From the NCBI GenBank assembly GCA_964483085.1, contig CAYZZX010000001.1:1-64000 (forward strand): a stretch of DNA of 64,000 nucleotides. Reading direction: 5' to 3'. A program made the position numbers and the translations under genes. Origin of the DNA: JALHFZ01 sp964483085. Lineage in GTDB: Bacteria > Synergistota > Synergistia > Synergistales > Aminobacteriaceae. Positions 1 to 8,073 of the stretch are shown in pieces (within the stretch, counting starts at the first letter, position 1; each line of letters begins with the position of its first letter). The notes under the pieces are model-generated. The model saw nothing but the letters and a program-made list of their open reading frames with translations, did no database searches and had not been told where the DNA came from.

Positions 1-1
1 A

Positions 2-3000
2 ACTCTTTCCCTCATCCTCACCGGCCTTGACCCCAAATTCTCCATATCCGGGGGTACTTTCGCCGGAGGAACCGGAACTGCACGCCAATGGATTATCTGT
101 TCCGGTGAACTTGCCGGCTGCAAAGTCACTGTCCCACCTAATTACAGCGGTAAAGTCGACTTCAATGTGAGGGCGGTAACTACTGAAAACGACGGAAACT
201 CCCTTACAGGACCTCTCATGCCTGTAAGCGGCACCATAACACCTTCCCCCGAGGCAGCCATGGTCACATCGACCGTCGCAGACGAGGACACTCTGACAAA
301 GTTGAACTTTGACATTCAGCACAAAAACGGCGATACCGACGAGAATATAACATCAGTATCCATAAAGATCTCCGGCATCGAGGGAAAGGGATTCAGCCTT
401 TTCCTCGGTGAATCAGCAACTACTCTGGCTGCGGCGGCCCAAGTGTCCGGATCTGGAGTAACCGTCGACGGCGACTTTTATAAAATTACTGGAACGGCCC
501 TAAACAACATCTGGGCAAAGGGAGCCCCGAACAGCAGCGGAGTGCATAGTTTCGACATCCGCTACGAGGTGACCGACTCTTCCTCCGACGGCACGCTGCC
601 GGCTGTTGCCTCTACCACGGACGGAACTTATACCCTGACGGTGAACCCCATAACTGACGCAACCAGCACCACGTTGACGAACCTGACTGCTGATAACGGG
701 AACGCTGTTATTTCTGGTTCCACGGTCACTGCGTCAGGTACGACCTCTATTTCCATGGACGTCGTAGTGCAGCAAATGGCTGATCCCAAAGCGGGCGGCA
801 CCCCGGATACGGACGGAAGCGAAAAACTTCTGCGGTTTGTCATCGACGGAGTTCCAGACGGGGTCACTGTTAAGGGTGGGGTCTACATCGGCGATACGCC
901 GGGCAATACGAATACCGGTCAGTGGCTCGTGGATGTTAAACCTGATGCAGCCTTTTCCGGTTCGGGTTCCCTCACACAAACTCTTGTCTTTGAGCTGGAC
1001 GGTTCTGCAGCCCTTCTGTCGAACCTGAACAAGATGATAACCGTCAAAGCAGTCAGCCAGGATACTGGGAGCACGGTAGAGGTAATTTCGGACGATTCGT
1101 TTACACTCATCACGCCTGCGGATTTCTCCGCACCGCTCCCTTCCACCGCTGTTCCTGCGGAAATCACGGAAGCGGAATTCACCCTCCTTCCTCCTGCAAG
1201 CGCGCACGAAGACGGTGCTATGAATCTCAACGGCCTCGTTGATTTCACCCTGGCTGACTTGGACTCAAGTCCTTTCTCCATAACCCTGACGGGAATTCCG
1301 GCCGGGTCTCAGGTGACCGGAATGACGTTGACTCAGGTGGGCACAGAACAGATATGGACCGCCTCAGCCAGCGGAGGGAACGATTCCCTCCAGACTCTTC
1401 TCTCTGGCATTACCGTTACCCCCCCGGAAAACTGGAACAGCAATAATCACCCCGAGGGCCTGAAATTTGTGGCGAAGCTGACTACCTACACTCCGAGCGG
1501 TGAGCAGAATACCGCCCAGGTCAGCGTGGTTCAGCCCGTCACGCCAGTATCAGACCCGACGGAGATCATCATTTCGGCTCCGGCGGGGACGGAAGACGGC
1601 CCGGTGAACCTGACTATCTCTGTTGGGAACGCTGCTGACGGTGCTTTTAACCAGGTAGCCGGCGGCAACCTTTATATCACCCTCAACCAAGCGGCCATGA
1701 ACAGCGCGGGAAAACTCTATTACGGTGGATCGGAAGTCCTCCTCCAGGCGGTTTCAGGTGTATCGGGCATTGCAGACGGGAATTATTACGTTCTTTCAGG
1801 GGTCAGTTCAGGAAATTCTCTCCCCCTCACCTATCAACCGGCACCAAATGCCTCCGGAACTGTTACTTTGACAGCCGCTTTGGTATCTCAGGAGACAGAG
1901 GCATCAAATGCTCTTTCCGCCGGAGAGTCGGTCAACTTTTCAGTGCTTCCGGTGAACGATGGTGCGACTGTTTCTGTTCTCTCCCCCGCGAACGGGGTAG
2001 AGGACACCAAAATTCAACTTAACCTCGGAGCGAATCTCATCGATACGGACGGGTCGGAGAAGATACTTTCCGCAATTATAGGAAACCTTCCCGTCGGATA
2101 TCTTGTCTTCGCTGGAGCCGATGCTGCATCCGCGGTTCTGGCCACGAATTTGGGGAGTGACGGAACAGGCAACAGCTGGGCCATCGGGCTGACTGGGGGA
2201 GCTCTTCCCGCCTATGTAGCAATTCTTCCTCCCGAGCATTTCAGCGGCACTGTGAATGACCTGTCATTTTCGATTCTTTCCGGGGAGAACGGACTGGATC
2301 CGACGGAAAACACCGCGAATTTTGACCTCACCGTTACTCCGGTGGCTGACGGAATTACTCTAAACCCGACCCTCTCCTTCGGTACGGAAGGCCAGGGGGT
2401 CCATCTCAATCTGAACTCCTCCATGCTGGACACGGATGGCTCAGAGACGGTCACCCTCACCCTGAAGGGACTCGGTGAGCATGCAGCCTTTTCGGCTGGA
2501 ACCGGAAGCGCCTTTACCACACTCTACGATGATACAACGGATACGTATACCCTCTCGGGAATCGAGCATGATCATATAGACAAGCTCTCGATCATCCAAT
2601 CCGCCGGAACCTATAATGGAGTTCAAGTGTCGGCCCAAACCGTGGACGGTAGCAGTGAGTCCGTCATCGTAAATGGCACTTTCAACCTGGAGATCGCCGA
2701 AAAAATCCCCACGATAGGAGATGATCTTCTCCTTTACAAAACCGGAGGTTCCTTCGACGGAAGAGAGGGGATAGATACCCTTCTTCTCCGTCCGGGGGAA
2801 GATATCGATTTTGACTCTGACCCGCTCATCCGGAACATGGAGATTCTCGACCTCGATAACACCGGGGCGGATCATGTCATCAATAATCTCACAGTTCAGG
2901 ATGTTTTCAACATCACCGACGGAAACAACGATCTTAAAATCCTCGGCAACTCTGGTGACAGGGTGAATCTTCTTAATGACGGCACCGATACGTGGCAGCA

Positions 3001-3109
3001 CTCGGGGATCGAAGTGGACGGGGGAATCACCTTTGACCTCTACACCTCGGCGCTGAATTCCGATATCACCGTCAGAATTCAGCAGGAAATCAATGATAAC
3101 CTGGTGTAG
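2..3109 (+). CDS. Giant type I secreted repeat adhesin, C-terminal part (5' end outside window)
   Basis: The reading frame is open from the first bases of the window, so the GTG at 167 is internal and the protein starts upstream. It is built from tandem domains of roughly 110-150 residues, each opening with an acidic E-D-G/E-D-T signature and containing an L-x-D-T-D-G-S-E-type motif (for example at about 2032 and 2428). This pattern is known from Ig/cadherin-like repeats of LapA/RTX-type adhesins. The last ~130 residues change to an Asp/Gly/Asn-rich block ending in short hydrophobic beta strands, as in type I secretion signals of such adhesins. Inferred role: cell-surface attachment or biofilm. 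No type I transporter gene lies downstream; it may be upstream. The family is clear, the ligand is unknown. Confidence 0.8.
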   Translation, partial: TLSLILTGLDPKFSISGGTFAGGTGTARQWIICSGELAGCKVTVPPNYSGKVDFNVRAVTTENDGNSLTGPLMPVSGTITPSPEAAMVTSTVADEDTLTKLNFDIQHKNGDTDENITSVSIKISGIEGKGFSLFLGESATTLAAAAQVSGSGVTVDGDFYKITGTALNNIWAKGAPNSSGVHSFDIRYEVTDSSSDGTLPAVASTTDGTYTLTVNPITDATSTTLTNLTADNGNAVISGSTVTASGTTSISMDVVVQQMADPKAGGTPDTDGSEKLLRFVIDGVPDGVTVKGGVYIGDTPGNTNTGQWLVDVKPDAAFSGSGSLTQTLVFELDGSAALLSNLNKMITVKAVSQDTGSTVEVISDDSFTLITPADFSAPLPSTAVPAEITEAEFTLLPPASAHEDGAMNLNGLVDFTLADLDSSPFSITLTGIPAGSQVTGMTLTQVGTEQIWTASASGGNDSLQTLLSGITVTPPENWNSNNHPEGLKFVAKLTTYTPSGEQNTAQVSVVQPVTPVSDPTEIIISAPAGTEDGPVNLTISVGNAADGAFNQVAGGNLYITLNQAAMNSAGKLYYGGSEVLLQAVSGVSGIADGNYYVLSGVSSGNSLPLTYQPAPNASGTVTLTAALVSQETEASNALSAGESVNFSVLPVNDGATVSVLSPANGVEDTKIQLNLGANLIDTDGSEKILSAIIGNLPVGYLVFAGADAASAVLATNLGSDGTGNSWAIGLTGGALPAYVAILPPEHFSGTVNDLSFSILSGENGLDPTENTANFDLTVTPVADGITLNPTLSFGTEGQGVHLNLNSSMLDTDGSETVTLTLKGLGEHAAFSAGTGSAFTTLYDDTTDTYTLSGIEHDHIDKLSIIQSAGTYNGVQVSAQTVDGSSESVIVNGTFNLEIAEKIPTIGDDLLLYKTGGSFDGREGIDTLLLRPGEDIDFDSDPLIRNMEILDLDNTGADHVINNLTVQDVFNITDGNNDLKILGNSGDRVNLLNDGTDTWQHSGIEVDGGITFDLYTSALNSDITVRIQQEINDNLV

Positions 3110-3141
3110 AATGGGTCTATCCTGAGAGGAGGTAGAAACCA

Positions 3142-3738
3142 ATGAAAAACTTTTTTGATGCGGTCCGGGATAGGCGGTCGATCTACGGGCTTTCCAAAGA
3201 GAGCCCCGTCTCCGATGCCCGGCTGCAGGAGATGATCTCTCACAGCGTTAAATATGTTCCTTCGGCCTTCAATTCCCAGAGCGCCAGGGTAGTTCTTCTG
3301 TTGGGTGAGCAGCACGACCGGTTCTGGAATATGGTGAAGGAAGTTTTGAGGAAAATGGTTTCCGCGGAGAAGTTTCCCCAGACGGAGGAGAAGATCGAAT
3401 CCTTCCGTAACGGATACGGCACTATTCTTTTCTTCGAGGATCAGGATGTGGTCGAAGAGCTTCAGCGTACATTTCCAAGCTATGCCCAGCAGTTCGCCCT
3501 CTGGTCTCACCATTCCTCGGGGATGCTCCAGTTTGTGCTCTGGGCAGGCCTTGAGGCCGAGGGGTTCGGCGCGTCGCTGCAGCATTACTCCAACCTTGTG
3601 GAGGAGAATGTGAAAAAAGAGTGGTCTCTTCCGCAGACGTGGAATCTCATCGCCCAGATGCCCTTCGGAACGCCGACGATAGTGCCGGACGAGAAGGAGT
3701 TCGAACCTCTGGACAAGCGCATCAGGATTTTTGGTTAA
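3142..3738 (+). CDS. Nitroreductase-family protein
   Basis: A 198-residue protein with the nitroreductase fold signatures: an N-terminal R-D-R-R-S segment for FMN phosphate binding (about residues 9-13), P-S-A-F-N-S-Q near residues 40-46, and a C-terminal M-P-F-G-x-P motif (about residues 174-179). The length and motifs resemble the Frm2/Hbn1-like, stress-related nitroreductases more than the classical NfsB type. A strong ribosome binding site (gaggagg) precedes the ATG. It is likely a soluble FMN oxidoreductase; the substrate cannot be read from sequence. It stands alone between the adhesin gene and a terminator. Confidence 0.85.
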   Translation: MKNFFDAVRDRRSIYGLSKESPVSDARLQEMISHSVKYVPSAFNSQSARVVLLLGEQHDRFWNMVKEVLRKMVSAEKFPQTEEKIESFRNGYGTILFFEDQDVVEELQRTFPSYAQQFALWSHHSSGMLQFVLWAGLEAEGFGASLQHYSNLVEENVKKEWSLPQTWNLIAQMPFGTPTIVPDEKEFEPLDKRIRIFG

Positions 3739-3760
3739 GTTACTGGCCCCCTGTCTCTGC

Positions 3761-3808
3761 GGGCGCTCCTCTCTCCTTTTTCTTCGGAGGAGAGGAACGC
3801 CCTTTTTC
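3761..3808 (+). terminator. Rho-independent terminator after nitroreductase gene
   Basis: A long GC-rich inverted repeat (gggcgctcctctctcc pairing with ggaggagaggaacgccc, with a small bulge) is followed by a run of T. It separates the nitroreductase gene from the cation transporter promoter that begins at its T tract. Confidence 0.8.
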
Positions 3809-3838
3809 TTGACAGGCCGACTGCACGGTTCATAATAC
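3809..3838 (+). promoter_or_regulatory. Sigma-70 type promoter for the CDF transporter
   Basis: A consensus -35 box TTGACA at 3809-3814 lies 17-18 bases before an ATAATAC -10 box. Initiation would fall near 3844. That excludes the upstream GTG (3842) as start codon and supports the ATG at 3875. Confidence 0.65.
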
Positions 3839-3874
3839 TGAGTGCAGCTACACATGAAAAAGAGGAGAGAGCGG

Positions 3875-4774
3875 ATGGAACGAGGAAAAGAAGCGAAGGG
3901 GACGATATTTCTTGGCCTCGGGGTGAATGTTTTACTCACTCTGCTGAAGTATGCTGCCGGTTTTTTCGGCCGCAGCTCTGCCATGATCGCCGACGCGACC
4001 CATTCCCTCTCCGATCTCTTGACGGATATTATTGTTTTCTTCGGCCTTTCCGCCGCCCAAAAACCGGCCGATGCATGCCACCCCTACGGTCACGGCAAGA
4101 TCGAGGCCCTGCTGGCCGCCCTCTGCGGAATAACCCTTCTCGGCGCGGGCGGAGGTATTCTCTGGTCAGGAGCGACCCGGACAGTGGCCTTTCTGCAGGG
4201 CGCGACGGGGCGTACTCCCGGGATGGTCGCCCTCTGGGCGGCCTTGATCTCTATCACCGCAAAGGAGATTCTCTATCGCTATACCCTTGCCCGGGGGCGG
4301 AAGCTCGACAGCACCGTTCTACTCGCCAAGGCCTGGGATCACCGTTCCGATGCCCTTTCGTCCGTCGGTACGCTTTTCGGAATCGCGGGGGCAATCTTCG
4401 GAGGCGAAAAGTGGAGAATACTCGACCCTCTCGCCGCGGTGGTGGTGAGCGTCTTTGTGCTGCGGGCCGCGTACCCCATTTTGAAGGCCAGTCTGAACGA
4501 GCTCATCGAAGGATCCCTGCCGCCTCCCATGGAGGAGCAGGTGAAGGAAGTGCTGCTCGCCAGAGGTGGAGTGAAGTCCTTCCATAAGCTGAAGACCCGC
4601 CGGATCGGAAGCTCCATCGCCGTGGACGTCCACATACACATGAGGGGTGAGATGACTCTCTCCGAGGCCCATGAGATCTCCCGGCTTGTGGAGGAGGATC
4701 TGTGGCGGACCTTCGGAGAGGATACGCACATCTCCCTTCACATGGAACCCCTTCCGAAGGGGAAGAAGGAGTAG
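3875..4774 (+). CDS. Cation diffusion facilitator family metal transporter
   Basis: A multi-pass inner-membrane protein with the CDF hallmarks: S-x-A-x-x-A-D-A-x-H-S-x-S-D in TM2, H-P-Y-G-H-G-K-x-E after it, and a second metal-site segment D-H-R-S-D-A-L-S-S in TM5. These Asp/His pairs bind the exported divalent metal. A cytoplasmic C-terminal domain with H-I-H-M and H-I-S-L-H-M-E-P motifs follows. Family members export Zn2+, Fe2+, Mn2+ or Co2+ in exchange for protons; the metal is not decidable here. The ATG at 3875 was chosen because a gaggaga Shine-Dalgarno lies 8-9 bases upstream and the promoter overlaps earlier starts. Confidence 0.9.
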   Translation: MERGKEAKGTIFLGLGVNVLLTLLKYAAGFFGRSSAMIADATHSLSDLLTDIIVFFGLSAAQKPADACHPYGHGKIEALLAALCGITLLGAGGGILWSGATRTVAFLQGATGRTPGMVALWAALISITAKEILYRYTLARGRKLDSTVLLAKAWDHRSDALSSVGTLFGIAGAIFGGEKWRILDPLAAVVVSVFVLRAAYPILKASLNELIEGSLPPPMEEQVKEVLLARGGVKSFHKLKTRRIGSSIAVDVHIHMRGEMTLSEAHEISRLVEEDLWRTFGEDTHISLHMEPLPKGKKE

Positions 4775-4776
4775 AA

Positions 4777-4806
4777 TTGATATTGTTTCTCCGGCTGCGT
4801 TACAAT
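4777..4806 (+). promoter_or_regulatory. Promoter for glnS
   Basis: TTGATA at 4777-4782 and TACAAT at 4801-4806 are separated by 18 bases, just after the CDF stop codon and 57 bases before the glnS start. Confidence 0.5.
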
Positions 4807-4862
4807 AATAGGGAATCTAAAAGTTTCTGTTCTCCGCAAATCCCCGCCATAAAGGAGCGTTT

Positions 4863-6557
4863 ATGATAATGGACATACAACCCGCAAAAGCCGCAAACTT
4901 CATCGAACAGATCATCCGGGACGATCTCGAATCCGGCCGTGTGAAGTCGATCATCACCCGTTTTCCCCCCGAGCCGAACGGCTATCTCCATATCGGCCAC
5001 GCGAAATCCATATGCCTTAATTTCGGCCTCGCCGAGCAGTTCGGCGGACGGTGCAACCTCCGCTTCGACGATACCAACCCCGAGAAGGAGGAGGCGGAAT
5101 ACGTCGACTCTATAATGCGCGATGTTCAGTGGCTCGGCTTTCAGTGGCATGAGCTGCGTTTCGCCTCCGATTATTTTCATCAGTTCTACGAATGGGCTCT
5201 TGAGCTGATTGACTCGGGGAAGGCCTATGTGGATTCCCAGTCCGCCGACGAGATCCGGGATAACCGGGGAACGCTCACTGCGCCGGGAACGCCCTCTCCC
5301 TGGCGGAACCGCCCGGTGGAAGAGAACCGCGAACTCTTCGAAAAGATGAAGCGGGGAGAGCTTGAAGAGGGAGCCTGCGTCCTCCGGGCGAAGATCGCCA
5401 TGGAGCACCCCAATCTCAACATGCGTGACCCGGTGCTCTACCGCATCCTCCACCGCAGCCACTTCCGCACCGGTGACGAGTGGTGCATCTACCCCATGTA
5501 TGATTTCGCTCACGGCTACGAGGATGCCATCGAGGGGGTCACCCATTCGATCTGCACCCTCGAGTTCGAGGATCACCGGCCTCTTTATGAGTGGCTTCTC
5601 GACAACGTCTCCGTTCCGTCGAAGCCGAGGCAGTTCGAGTTCGCCCGGTTGAATCTCACCTATACTGTGATGAGCAAACGGCTGCTCATGAACCTCGTCC
5701 GCGAAGGGATCGTCTCGTCATGGGACGACCCCAGGATGCCCACCATCTCAGGTTTTTGCCGAAGAGGGTACACTCCTTCGGCAATCCGCCGGTTCTGCGC
5801 CGAGATCGGTGTGTCAAAGGCAAACAGCCTCGTGGACCTCGAGTTTCTGCATTTCGTCATTCGGGAAGAGCTGAACGCCGCCTCCCCTCGGGTCATGGCG
5901 GTCCTTGATCCTCTGAAGGTGGTTATCGAAAACTATCCCGAGGGGCAGGTTGAGATGCTTGAGGCCGAGAATAACCCCGAGGATGCCTCCGCTGGCGTCC
6001 GTCAGATTCCCTTTTCACAGGAGATCTTCATTGAGCGGGATGATTTTATGGAAAATCCTCCGAAAAAATTCTTCCGCCTCTCTCCGGGCAGCGAAGTCCG
6101 CCTCAAACACGCCTATTTCATCACCTGCAGAGAAGTCGTCCGGAACGAAGCGGGAGAGATCACTGAGCTTCGCTGCGTCTACGACCCCGAAAGCAGAGGA
6201 GGGCAGTCCCCGGACGGGCGGAGGGTGAAGGGAACCCTCCACTGGGTCTCCTGTGAGCAGTCCGTGGAGGCCGAAGTGCGCCTCTACGACAGGCTTTTCA
6301 CCCTCAAGGATATGAGCGAGATGGAGGAGGGGAAGGAGTACCGGGATTATCTCAACCCCTCTTCTCTTGTGGTGCTGAAGAACAGCCGCATAGAACCCTC
6401 TCTTGCGGCAGCGGAACCCCTCGATCGGTTCCAGTTTCTTCGCCAGGGGTATTTCTGCGCCGACCGGAATTCGACGGCAGAGCGCCCCGTCTTCAACCGG
6501 ACGGTGACACTGAAGGATAGCTGGGCGAAGCTGGTGCGGAAGGACAAGACAGACTGA
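4863..6557 (+). CDS. glnS: Glutaminyl-tRNA synthetase
   Basis: A 564-residue class I synthetase that charges tRNA-Gln directly. The P-E-P-N-G-Y-L-H-I-G-H-A-K-S signature lies near residues 37-50, with a variant of the second signature, V-M-S-K-R, near residue 270. The D-D-T-N-P segment typical of GlnRS rather than bacterial GluRS is present, and the C-terminal half is the beta-barrel anticodon-binding region. Length matches bacterial GlnRS (about 550-560). A good Shine-Dalgarno (aaaggag) lies before the ATG; the in-frame ATG six bases later is an alternative. Many bacteria outside Proteobacteria make Gln-tRNA by transamidation instead, so acquisition by transfer is plausible but untested. Confidence 0.97.
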   Translation: MIMDIQPAKAANFIEQIIRDDLESGRVKSIITRFPPEPNGYLHIGHAKSICLNFGLAEQFGGRCNLRFDDTNPEKEEAEYVDSIMRDVQWLGFQWHELRFASDYFHQFYEWALELIDSGKAYVDSQSADEIRDNRGTLTAPGTPSPWRNRPVEENRELFEKMKRGELEEGACVLRAKIAMEHPNLNMRDPVLYRILHRSHFRTGDEWCIYPMYDFAHGYEDAIEGVTHSICTLEFEDHRPLYEWLLDNVSVPSKPRQFEFARLNLTYTVMSKRLLMNLVREGIVSSWDDPRMPTISGFCRRGYTPSAIRRFCAEIGVSKANSLVDLEFLHFVIREELNAASPRVMAVLDPLKVVIENYPEGQVEMLEAENNPEDASAGVRQIPFSQEIFIERDDFMENPPKKFFRLSPGSEVRLKHAYFITCREVVRNEAGEITELRCVYDPESRGGQSPDGRRVKGTLHWVSCEQSVEAEVRLYDRLFTLKDMSEMEEGKEYRDYLNPSSLVVLKNSRIEPSLAAAEPLDRFQFLRQGYFCADRNSTAERPVFNRTVTLKDSWAKLVRKDKTD

Positions 6558-6604
6558 TTTTCCGGAAAGAGCCCTTCTAAAGGGAAGGATTTACCCTCCG
6601 GAAG

Positions 6605-6613
6605 TGATAAAAT
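6605..6613 (+). promoter_or_regulatory. Extended -10 promoter upstream of zinc-ribbon gene
   Basis: TGATAAAAT is an extended -10 element (TG-n-TAAAAT) 73 bases before the next start codon, without a convincing -35 box. Confidence 0.4.
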
Positions 6614-6685
6614 GGAATATATGCACCCTGATTCTTTCCGGAAAGATCTCGAAGGGATCGGTGTAGAGAGGAGGTTCGGCTCAAG

Positions 6686-8059
6686 ATGAAAGACCCATTC
6701 GATACTGCACCTTCAGAAAAAAATAAAGAGAGCGCTGTGACCTGCCCTGATTGTGGCAGCAAAGTACCCGGTAGCTTTCGCTTCTGTCCCGAGTGCGGAA
6801 ACGTTCTGCCTGAAATCCCTCCGCCTCCGGCGCTCCCTTCCGATGAGGAACTTCCGCCGCCGTCACCCGCAAGAATCCGGGTGAACCCGGACCGGACTGA
6901 AAAATCCTTCCGGGAGTTCAATGCTGTTGCTCGAAAACGGCGCCGCAAGGATGAAAAACGCAGCATTCTCCCCCTTCTTTTGCTTTTTCTGATCCTCATT
7001 TCGTCTATCGGCGCCGGAGTGTTCTGGTTTTTGAGAAAGGCAGAGGAGACCCCCTGGGACAGCGCGGTAGTCGAGAAGCCCGTAAAGAAAACCGAAAACG
7101 GAAGCGTGTCTCCCCCTCCGGCTCCTCCTGTTTCTCCGGAACCTCCGGCGGTACAGCCCGGAGACGTTCCGCCAGCGCCTCCTGAGACACCTGCGGCTCC
7201 CGCGGCTCCGGCAGTTCCTGCCGGGGAGATACCGGAAATCACGTCCCCCACGAGGGGTATCGTTCTCGGTTCAAACGTGAACCTCCGGGGATCCCATTCC
7301 ATCGGCGATCCCGTAGTGGGAAAGGTCTCGGCGGGCAACAGAGTCGAGGTGCTTGAATCGTGGACCAGCGACGAGGCAGCCGAGGCGGTGACCCTCACCG
7401 ATCTCACTCTGACTTCCGGCGGCAAGACCGTCAAGATACCCAGAGGCAAGGGAGTTCATATCGCCGGAACCTCCGGAACAGCGGGGAAGGTGAAGATCAC
7501 TCTGCCCGAAGACAAGGCAAAGACCGTCTACGAGGTTTCTGAAGCCTCTCTGAGCGACGCCCAGGCCTGGCCCTGGTACCGGATCAAGCCCAAGACCGGA
7601 AAAGAAGGGTGGATCTTCGGAAAGTTCCTCACTGTCCTGGATATCAAGGATAACTCTCTCTCGGAGAGCGCCCTCGAGATCCCCCTGACATCCTTCGGCA
7701 CGAACCGGCAGGAGCTGGAGCAGGCCCTCGGAAAGCCCTCAAAGACCACTCCGAAAAAACTCACCGCAGCCCAGGGTGGCGGAACGGAAGTTACTCTCGT
7801 CTTCCCCGGCGCAACGGTCGTTCTTCATGAAACGGACGGGGCTTCAGAAGTCCGTTCCCTTGCCCTCACCTCGGCGAAGCACCCCCTCGACGGGGGGCTC
7901 GGTGTGAGCATAGGCCGCCGGGATGTTCTAGCCCTCCTCGGACTGCCGAACGATATTGACAAGGGTGCCGAAATTTACCGTCTTGATGAGAACAGGGGCA
8001 TACGGATCGTCTATGAAAATTATCGGGTGAAATCCCTGGTTCTCGGAAGGCTGAAGTGA
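6686..8059 (+). CDS. Zinc-ribbon membrane protein with SH3-like domain
   Basis: A 457-residue protein of unknown function. Residues ~14-33 form a zinc ribbon (C-x2-C ... C-x2-C). After a basic linker comes one strongly hydrophobic segment (about residues 94-112), then a Pro/Ala-rich linker. A bacterial SH3-like domain follows (starting near N-V-N-L-R), and then a C-terminal domain without recognised family. Expected topology: cytoplasmic zinc ribbon, single membrane helix, periplasmic SH3 part that could bind peptidoglycan. Gaggagg precedes the ATG. Its stop overlaps the upstream part of the next frame, suggesting co-transcription with the radical SAM gene, but no functional link is evident. 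Confidence 0.75.
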   Translation: MKDPFDTAPSEKNKESAVTCPDCGSKVPGSFRFCPECGNVLPEIPPPPALPSDEELPPPSPARIRVNPDRTEKSFREFNAVARKRRRKDEKRSILPLLLLFLILISSIGAGVFWFLRKAEETPWDSAVVEKPVKKTENGSVSPPPAPPVSPEPPAVQPGDVPPAPPETPAAPAAPAVPAGEIPEITSPTRGIVLGSNVNLRGSHSIGDPVVGKVSAGNRVEVLESWTSDEAAEAVTLTDLTLTSGGKTVKIPRGKGVHIAGTSGTAGKVKITLPEDKAKTVYEVSEASLSDAQAWPWYRIKPKTGKEGWIFGKFLTVLDIKDNSLSESALEIPLTSFGTNRQELEQALGKPSKTTPKKLTAAQGGGTEVTLVFPGATVVLHETDGASEVRSLALTSAKHPLDGGLGVSIGRRDVLALLGLPNDIDKGAEIYRLDENRGIRIVYENYRVKSLVLGRLK

Positions 8060-8073
8060 CGGGAGAAGTTTCC

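Noticed and set aside
734..1281. Minus-strand frames of 120-157 codons inside the adhesin gene
   Set aside because: Shadow frames of a GC-rich repetitive coding sequence, without ribosome sites or recognisable protein features.
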